DNA of 64,000 nucleotides from Gp6-AA40 sp036274155 (GTDB lineage: Bacteria; Acidobacteriota; Vicinamibacteria; Vicinamibacterales; UBA2999). Positions 59,847 to 64,000 of the stretch are shown in pieces. A program made the position numbers and the translations under genes. The notes under the pieces were generated by a model. The model saw only the letters and a program-made list of their open reading frames with translations, had not been told where the DNA came from and ran no database searches. Numbering within the stretch: the stretch's first letter is position 1; every line of letters begins with the position of its first letter. The DNA lies in assembly GCA_036274155.1 (NCBI GenBank), contig DASUGH010000041.1:69025-133024 (forward strand), in the 5' to 3' direction.

Positions 59847-61034
59847 TCAGTCCGTGAGGGGAAACATGCGCGGGAGCTTGAACAGCGCTTCGTTGAAGAA
59901 GAACTCGCTCAGGACGTGGAATCCGCGTTCCTGGGCGCCGTGCACCGCCACGGTCATGAGACGGGCGACGGCCTGCCGGGCAGCCGCCATCTGAGCGTCG
60001 GTGGTGACGAGCACGATTCGCCCTTGCAGCAGCGTCAGCAGCGCGTCGCGCACCTGGTCCAGGTTGAACTCGTTGTCCCTGGCGATTGTTTCAGCGACCT
60101 GCCACAGCTCCGCGATTCGCGCCCGCGCGTCCGGCGCCAGCACGACGATTCCCGAGGAGCCGACCTCCGTTGCGTGCTGTTCATCGTCAGCGGTCTCGAT
60201 TGAGCAGGTCGAGGGCGGCATGGTGCCGCCGCGGACCGGCGACACCGTGTAGTGGCGGCGATCCACCGCGCTGACCAGGCGCAACTCGAGCGGCAGTCGC
60301 TCGAGCTTTGGCTGCGCGCCCGCATCGGGCCGCAGCGCGGCGATATCGGCGTCGGTGATCGGCAGCGACGCAGCCTTCGCCTTGCTCATCATCCACTTCA
60401 GCGCGATGTCGTTCAGCCCCCGGTTCCCGTTGCCGCCGCCGATGTCCGAGTGCACACCGCGAAACCAGACTTCGCTGGCGCCAGGAAGCCGCGTCGGCAG
60501 AAACGACGGACGCCGTTCGTCGAGCGCCATCGCATGGAAACAGTAGCGAAGACCCGAGCTCGGAAGCGTCAGGGTGTGGCCGATGTTGAGGAGCGTGTTG
60601 CCCAGATTTGCCAGCCCGAAGGCGGCGACCACGTCCCACACGCCGAGGAAGCGGACTCGCGGCTCCGGTTCGATCAGCTCGCCGGTACCAGGGCGGCGGA
60701 TGCCTTGCTTCTGCAGATGATTGCAGAAATCGAGCGTCGTCGCCGCGCCGCGGCTGAATCCGACGATATCGATCGTGGTGTCGCCGGCGACCCACGAACG
60801 GCAGAGATGGTCGTACGCTTCGAGCAGACGCGGCAGCACGCCGAGCCCGAAGGCGCCGCCAAGCGCGGCGCCGATGACGTCGTAGCGGGTGCCGACGCCG
60901 GCGACGTAGAAATCGTCCGTGCCGGAGTTCCTGTGATAGGCGGCAAAGAACCGCGCGACGTTCGTGTTGCTGTACTGCGGATCCTCCCCCTGCTTGGCCT
61001 CGTTCCAAGTACCGTCGAACGCGTACAGAGCCAT
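59847..61034 (-). CDS. DUF2235 alpha/beta hydrolase (Tle1-like phospholipase fold)
   Basis: 395 aa. The DUF2235 pattern is clear: MALYAFDGTWNEAK at the start, GVGTRYDVIGAALGGAFGLG, IDIVGFSRGAATTLDF (GxSxG nucleophile, Ser about 95), VRFLGVWDVVAAFGLAN (Asp) and EVWFRGVHSDIGGGNGNRGL (His). Members include type VI secretion phospholipase effectors and free-standing hydrolases. No VgrG or immunity gene is adjacent, so an effector role is only possible. The start is 20 bp from the left end of the RAYT element, whose insertion probably separated this gene from its promoter or leader. Confidence 0.88.
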   Translation of the reverse strand: MALYAFDGTWNEAKQGEDPQYSNTNVARFFAAYHRNSGTDDFYVAGVGTRYDVIGAALGGAFGLGVLPRLLEAYDHLCRSWVAGDTTIDIVGFSRGAATTLDFCNHLQKQGIRRPGTGELIEPEPRVRFLGVWDVVAAFGLANLGNTLLNIGHTLTLPSSGLRYCFHAMALDERRPSFLPTRLPGASEVWFRGVHSDIGGGNGNRGLNDIALKWMMSKAKAASLPITDADIAALRPDAGAQPKLERLPLELRLVSAVDRRHYTVSPVRGGTMPPSTCSIETADDEQHATEVGSSGIVVLAPDARARIAELWQVAETIARDNEFNLDQVRDALLTLLQGRIVLVTTDAQMAAARQAVARLMTVAVHGAQERGFHVLSEFFFNEALFKLPRMFPLTD

Positions 61035-61053
61035 GGCGTCATCAGGATGGTAA

Positions 61054-61097
61054 TGGGGTCAGGTCTTGAATCCCTACTTTTTTCACGGTCTGACCCC
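61054..61097 (+). repeat. Left terminal hairpin of the RAYT element
   Basis: GGGGTCAG at 61055-61062 pairs with CTGACCCC at 61090-61097 across a 27-nt loop holding CTACTTTTTTCACG. The first arm is part of the 19-bp terminal repeat. RAYT transposases recognise REP-type hairpins, so this is the likely substrate end. Confidence 0.75.
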
Positions 61098-61222
61098 GAG
61101 GCGGTCGCCAACTGTTAAACGCCCGCGCTTCCCACGGCGGTCTTTTCTTGCGTACCTGCTGCCGTGGACCGCGATGAATCGGCCGATCTGACACTGGCCC
61201 GGCGCGTGAATCGGTGTGTCGC

Positions 61223-62077
61223 ATGTCGCGCCCGCTCCGCATTCAAGCCGCAGGACTGACGTATCACATCACGGCGCGTGGCGTGCGTCGGACGAGCATC
61301 TATCTGGACGCCGTAGACCGGCGCCGATTTCTGGCGCTGCTCACCGATGTCGTGCGGCGCTACGCCCTTCGCTGCCACGCGTATTGTGAGATGACCAATC
61401 ACTACCACCTCGCAGTGACCACGACGGATGCCAATCTTTCGCGTGCGGTACAGCAGCTCAACGGCGATTACGCGCAGTGGTGGAACTGGCGGCATCAGCG
61501 GGCGGGTCACGTCTTCCAATCGCGTTTCAATGCGCAGATCGTCCAGGACGACAGCTACCTCGCCAACGTCTGCCGATATATCGGCCTCAATCCGGTCCGC
61601 TCGGGGATGGTCTGCTCGCCCGAGCAATGGCCGTGGAGCAGTTATAGAGCCATGGCGGGATTGACCAAGCTCCCGGCCTTTCTTGATTGCGGACGCGTGC
61701 TGGAGATAGTGGCTGACGGCGATCGGGCGGATGCTGCGAACCTCTTCGGACAATACGTCCTCGAGACCGACGCCCGGGCGCTGCAACTGCAGCGCTCAGC
61801 CATCCTCGGCGACGATGCGTTCGTCGCGCGCTTCGAGCCATACCGGCAACGAGCCAGCCGCGAGATTCCGCGACGGGAGGGACGTCGCCCGCTGGATGCT
61901 ATCTTTCGCGGCGCCATCACCCGCGCCGCGAGAAATGCCGCGATGGTGACCGCGGTCGACGAGCGGTATGCGCTGGCCGAGATCGCGCGGTACCTCGAAA
62001 TTCATCCCAGCACAGTGAGTAAGATCGTCTCAGAGCAAGGTGCCAGAGCGTGGAAAAACCATCGATTCAAGACCTGA
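61223..62077 (+). CDS. RAYT transposase (TnpA_REP, Y1/HUH superfamily)
   Basis: 284 aa from ATG 61223 (MSRPLRIQAAGLTYHITARG); a GTG nine bases upstream is possible. The Y1 transposase core is complete: the HUH-equivalent in CEMTNHYHLAVTT (His-x-His), GDYAQWWNWRHQRAGHVFQ, and the candidate catalytic tyrosine in YLANVCRYIGLNPVRSGMV. The C-terminus adds an HTH (ERYALAEIARYLEIHPSTVS), often present in the group. RAYTs cut and join single-stranded DNA at REP hairpins. The stop codon is inside the right inverted repeat. The gene looks intact. Confidence 0.93.
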   Translation: MSRPLRIQAAGLTYHITARGVRRTSIYLDAVDRRRFLALLTDVVRRYALRCHAYCEMTNHYHLAVTTTDANLSRAVQQLNGDYAQWWNWRHQRAGHVFQSRFNAQIVQDDSYLANVCRYIGLNPVRSGMVCSPEQWPWSSYRAMAGLTKLPAFLDCGRVLEIVADGDRADAANLFGQYVLETDARALQLQRSAILGDDAFVARFEPYRQRASREIPRREGRRPLDAIFRGAITRAARNAAMVTAVDERYALAEIARYLEIHPSTVSKIVSEQGARAWKNHRFKT

Positions 62078-62988
62078 CCCCAGGCGACACGATCGAGCGC
62101 CTCGAAGGGCGGCTCAAGACTCTCCTGCCCGCGGAATATCAGGAGACCTACGAAAGCGTGCAGCCGGTTTCAATGGGATCGGCCGGCCTGAAGTATGCCG
62201 ACGACGGCGCCGTCGCCTGGGATCAGATCTGGGGCAGCTTCTGCGACCTGGCGATGGCGGGCGGGCCTCCTCACAAGGGCACGTTCCTCGAGGCGGGAAA
62301 CGAAGACGACATCAATGCCGAGTTCGGACGCTACGACGCGGTGGTCGAGGAGATCTGCCGCGGCGTCAAGCTGGTAACCGGGCTGCGCGCATACGCGTCG
62401 CCCACGCCAGGCTGGGTCAGCGTCACGTGTTCCAGCGACACCATGGCCGACTGGCTCCTGCGCGCCATCGTCATGGAAAACGTTGCCGCCCGCCGTGCTG
62501 GCGCCGTGCTCGAGCTCCCTGCGGCACCGCACTTCCGCATCGAGAAGGAGATCAAGAACGTCATCACCGTGATCGCCAAGACGTGCCACTACTGGCTGGG
62601 ACACATGCCGCTCTCACAGCGGCGCGAGATCGGCGACGTCTTCATGCGCATGCTCGCGACGTTTCCCTTCGTCGAGCCGGATCAGTCGACGACAGGTCAC
62701 GACCGCCTCCGCCAGCACGCTTCCTCCGTCGCCGGGCGGATCGAGCGCGACATCGGCCTGCGCCGGTCGAACCATCGCTATGTCGGGTGGCTGGGCCTCG
62801 AGTGCTCCGACGTGCGCTCAGCGGTGTGGATGATGCGCGCCCTGGTCGCCAGCAACGTACTGTCGCGGCGAGAGGAGCGGGCGCTGTTCGTGCCGGTCAA
62901 CCTGTCGACCGACCCCGACGGCTCGCTGGTGGCCGCCGCCGTCGCACGCGTGCATGGCTTCGCGTCGGCGCGCGGAGTACATGCATAA
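62050..62988 (+). CDS. Conserved protein of unknown function, N-terminus supplied by the RAYT end
   Basis: 312 aa from GTG 62050. The first eleven residues (MEKPSIQDLTP) come from the RAYT right terminal repeat, overlapping the transposase stop in another frame. The rest has many conserved-looking blocks: LPAEYQETYESVQPVSMGSA, FCDLAMAGGPPHKGTFLEAG, PGWVSVTCSS, HFRIEKEIKNVITVIAKTCH, YWLGHMP. No family with a known role was recognised; no signal peptide or membrane segment is seen. In-frame GTG 62158 or ATG 62172 are internal alternatives but cut into the conserved region. The native start was probably lost at the insertion. Confidence 0.7.
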   Translation: MEKPSIQDLTPGDTIERLEGRLKTLLPAEYQETYESVQPVSMGSAGLKYADDGAVAWDQIWGSFCDLAMAGGPPHKGTFLEAGNEDDINAEFGRYDAVVEEICRGVKLVTGLRAYASPTPGWVSVTCSSDTMADWLLRAIVMENVAARRAGAVLELPAAPHFRIEKEIKNVITVIAKTCHYWLGHMPLSQRREIGDVFMRMLATFPFVEPDQSTTGHDRLRQHASSVAGRIERDIGLRRSNHRYVGWLGLECSDVRSAVWMMRALVASNVLSRREERALFVPVNLSTDPDGSLVAAAVARVHGFASARGVHA

Positions 62989-62996
62989 CCCGCGGA

Positions 62997-63572
62997 TTAC
63001 TGGCGTTCTATGGGGGCGTCCCAGGGAAGTTGCCGACCGTTCGGCCGCTGGAGCGCCTCGATGAAGCTGCCGTCGCGCGCGTAGGTGCCTTCGCACGCCG
63101 CCCCTCTGGACCGCTGCACCGATACGCCAAACCGCTCGGGCGCCTGTCCTACGGCCGTGGCGTAGACACGGGCAACGTCGTCGCACGTGGGCGCCGTGTT
63201 CTCGCTGCCCGAGACCTGGCAGACGACCATGGTGCCGACTCCGGGCATGTCCTCGCGCTTGAACTCTTTCTCCGCCTCCGGCGCGAACTCCTTGACGACT
63301 TCCATCATCCGGTCGAACGGGATGACCATCGCCTGGCTGCATCCTCGCTCGCGGAGCTGGTCGGTGCCCGGCGCCTTCGAAGCCTCCTGCATCAGCGTGA
63401 TGCCCCTGCCGACGCTCGACACGATTTTCTGTCCGGTCTCGCTGCGCAGGAACATCCAGATCCCGATCCCGGCCGTGACCAGGAAGAACGCCAGGAGCCC
63501 GATCACCACGTAGAGCACGGTCAGATACGCCGGCCGCTTGCGCTCAGCTGTCTGCGAAGGCATCTCACTCAT
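62997..63572 (-). CDS. Single-pass membrane protein of unknown function
   Basis: 191 aa from ATG 63572 (MSEMPSQTAERKRPAYLTVL); a start 39 bp earlier adds only low-complexity residues. One transmembrane segment (about residues 15-40: VVIGLLAFFLVTAGIGIWMF) is followed by an extracytoplasmic domain with three cysteines (RERGCSQAM, VVCQVSG, PTCDDVA and GAACEG give four) that could form two disulfides. No family recognised. It converges on the unknown conserved gene with 8 bp between stops. Confidence 0.7.
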   Translation of the reverse strand: MSEMPSQTAERKRPAYLTVLYVVIGLLAFFLVTAGIGIWMFLRSETGQKIVSSVGRGITLMQEASKAPGTDQLRERGCSQAMVIPFDRMMEVVKEFAPEAEKEFKREDMPGVGTMVVCQVSGSENTAPTCDDVARVYATAVGQAPERFGVSVQRSRGAACEGTYARDGSFIEALQRPNGRQLPWDAPIERQ

Positions 63573-63749
63573 GGTGTCGCGGATTGTCGCACAGCGGCCG
63601 CGCGAGGGCATCCCGCTGCCGCTCGCCGCTTCTGTTGCGCCTCGTTAGCCATTACGCGCGCCAAAGGCCACGGGTTCCCTGGTTACGCCGAAGCTTCGGC
63701 GAGGTCGCACCCTGACGTTCCGCGCGGAGGCGGAGGAGAAGTCCGCCAC

Positions 63750-63829
63750 TGAGGCACAGTGGACACAGAGAAAACCATTAGGAATCCTCTGTGCTCTCGG
63801 TGACTCTGTGGTTTGTCTCTCGGTGACTG
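63750..63829. repeat. CACAGAGG-type repeat next to the IS110 end
   Basis: GAGGCACAGTGGACACAGAG (63751-63770) and CCTCTGTGCTCTCGGTGACT to CTGTGGTTTGTC (63786-63815) are inverted versions of one motif family, which also occurs at 59.6-59.7 kb. The 276-bp gap 63573-63848 holds no gene otherwise. Confidence 0.7.
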
Positions 63830-63848
63830 CTCAGAAAATCCCCCGCCG

Positions 63849-64000
63849 CTACGCCGCACCTTCGAGCGTGACGCGATAACCGAGCGATTCGAGTTGCTTC
63901 ACATGGCGGCGGGTGGCGCGGTCGCGGTTCCGGCGTTCGAAGTAGTCGGGCCCGAGTTCCTGATAGGTCACGCCGTCCCGCATGATGAAGTACGCGATTT
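63849..64000 (-). CDS. IS110-family transposase, C-terminal part only
   Basis: The leftward frame IAYFIMRDGVTYQELGPDYF, ERRNRDRATRRHVKQLESLG, YRVTLEGAA ends in a stop at 63849-63851. The phrase YQELGPDYF followed by a basic helix and LESLGYRVTL is the conserved end of the IS110/IS116/IS902 transposases. The N-terminal DEDD catalytic domain lies beyond the right edge, so integrity cannot be judged. Confidence 0.75.
   Translation of the reverse strand, partial: IAYFIMRDGVTYQELGPDYFERRNRDRATRRHVKQLESLGYRVTLEGAA

Larger units (their letters stand above)
61054..62082 (+). mobile_element. Complete RAYT (REP-associated tyrosine transposase) element
   Basis: The element of 1029 bp is bounded by a perfect 19-bp inverted repeat: TGGGGTCAGGTCTTGAATC (61054-61072) and GATTCAAGACCTGACCCCA (62064-62082). 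Neither arm extends further. It encloses one transposase gene whose stop codon lies within the right arm. The left end also folds as a REP-like hairpin with GGGGTCAG (61055-61062) against CTGACCCC (61090-61097). Ends with GGGGTCAG words are known for RAYT-type elements in other bacteria. Confidence 0.9.

Noticed and set aside
59847..61034. Type VI secretion effector operon
   Set aside because: The DUF2235 protein fits Tle1-like phospholipases, but no VgrG, PAAR or immunity gene is nearby.

Overview
This 64 kb window is high-GC bacterial DNA that looks like an Acidobacteriota chromosome, most likely Vicinamibacteria (subgroup 6). The placement is inferred from gene content: two Oar-like TonB-dependent receptors with an N-terminal carboxypeptidase-regulatory-like domain, a serine/threonine kinase fused to a PD40 propeller, OmpR-type winged-helix domains fused to sensor domains, and the DUF1552/DUF1592, DUF1800/DUF1501, ASPIC/UnbV-FG-GAP and DUF5916 families. 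No rRNA, tRNA, CRISPR array or replication origin was seen. Both edges cut through genes: a two-cupin protein on the left and an IS110-type transposase on the right.

Layout. 0-7.3 kb: bicupin, collagen-like secreted protein, DUF1697 protein, exported c-type cytochrome, GtrII-like membrane protein, alpha/beta hydrolase, a dead LuxR fragment and a PD40 protein. 7.4-13.9 kb: a signalling island with two wHTH-FHA regulators around a receptor-type Ser/Thr kinase, an exported receiver-like protein, an outer-membrane barrel and a TlpA-like thioredoxin. 14-22 kb: arylsulfotransferase-like propeller, LOG protein, radical SAM protein, sugar-kinase-like protein, methyltransferase and a membrane-fused spermidine-synthase-like protein. 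22-27 kb: DUF4197, an exported protein resembling the module that follows the VWA domain of hemicentins, and a DUF5916 barrel. 27-31.5 kb: a compact operon of Spy/CnrX-like sensor, ECF sigma factor, membrane anti-sigma candidate, DUF1800 and DUF1501. 31.5-43 kb: O-methyltransferase, NarL-type regulator, Oar-like receptor, SnoaL-like protein, TPR protein, ASPIC/FG-GAP protein, lipoprotein, Tat-exported cupin. 43-56 kb: a head-truncated propeller, esterase, frameshifted acetamidase, an ankyrin-DUF1592-DUF1552 operon, YtcJ-like amidohydrolase, DinB and an AI-2E-type permease. 56-64 kb: second Oar-like receptor, DUF2235 hydrolase, a complete REP-associated tyrosine transposase (RAYT) element, an unknown protein whose N-terminus now comes from that element, a membrane-anchored protein and the IS110 end.

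Most products are exported, outer-membrane or signalling proteins, so the region serves the cell envelope (polymer uptake, periplasmic redox and envelope-stress sensing) rather than core metabolism. It is also strewn with repeats and gene wreckage: two related hairpin families with a GCTGAAGC core, a 277-bp G-rich heptamer satellite, a 13-bp tandem array, CACAGAGG-type repeats, at least five broken or truncated genes, and the RAYT element bounded by perfect 19-bp inverted repeats. The best candidates for something new are the RAYT element that re-starts its neighbour, the paired wHTH-FHA regulators around a kinase, the sensor/sigma/anti-sigma/DUF1800/DUF1501 operon and the hemicentin-like exported protein.
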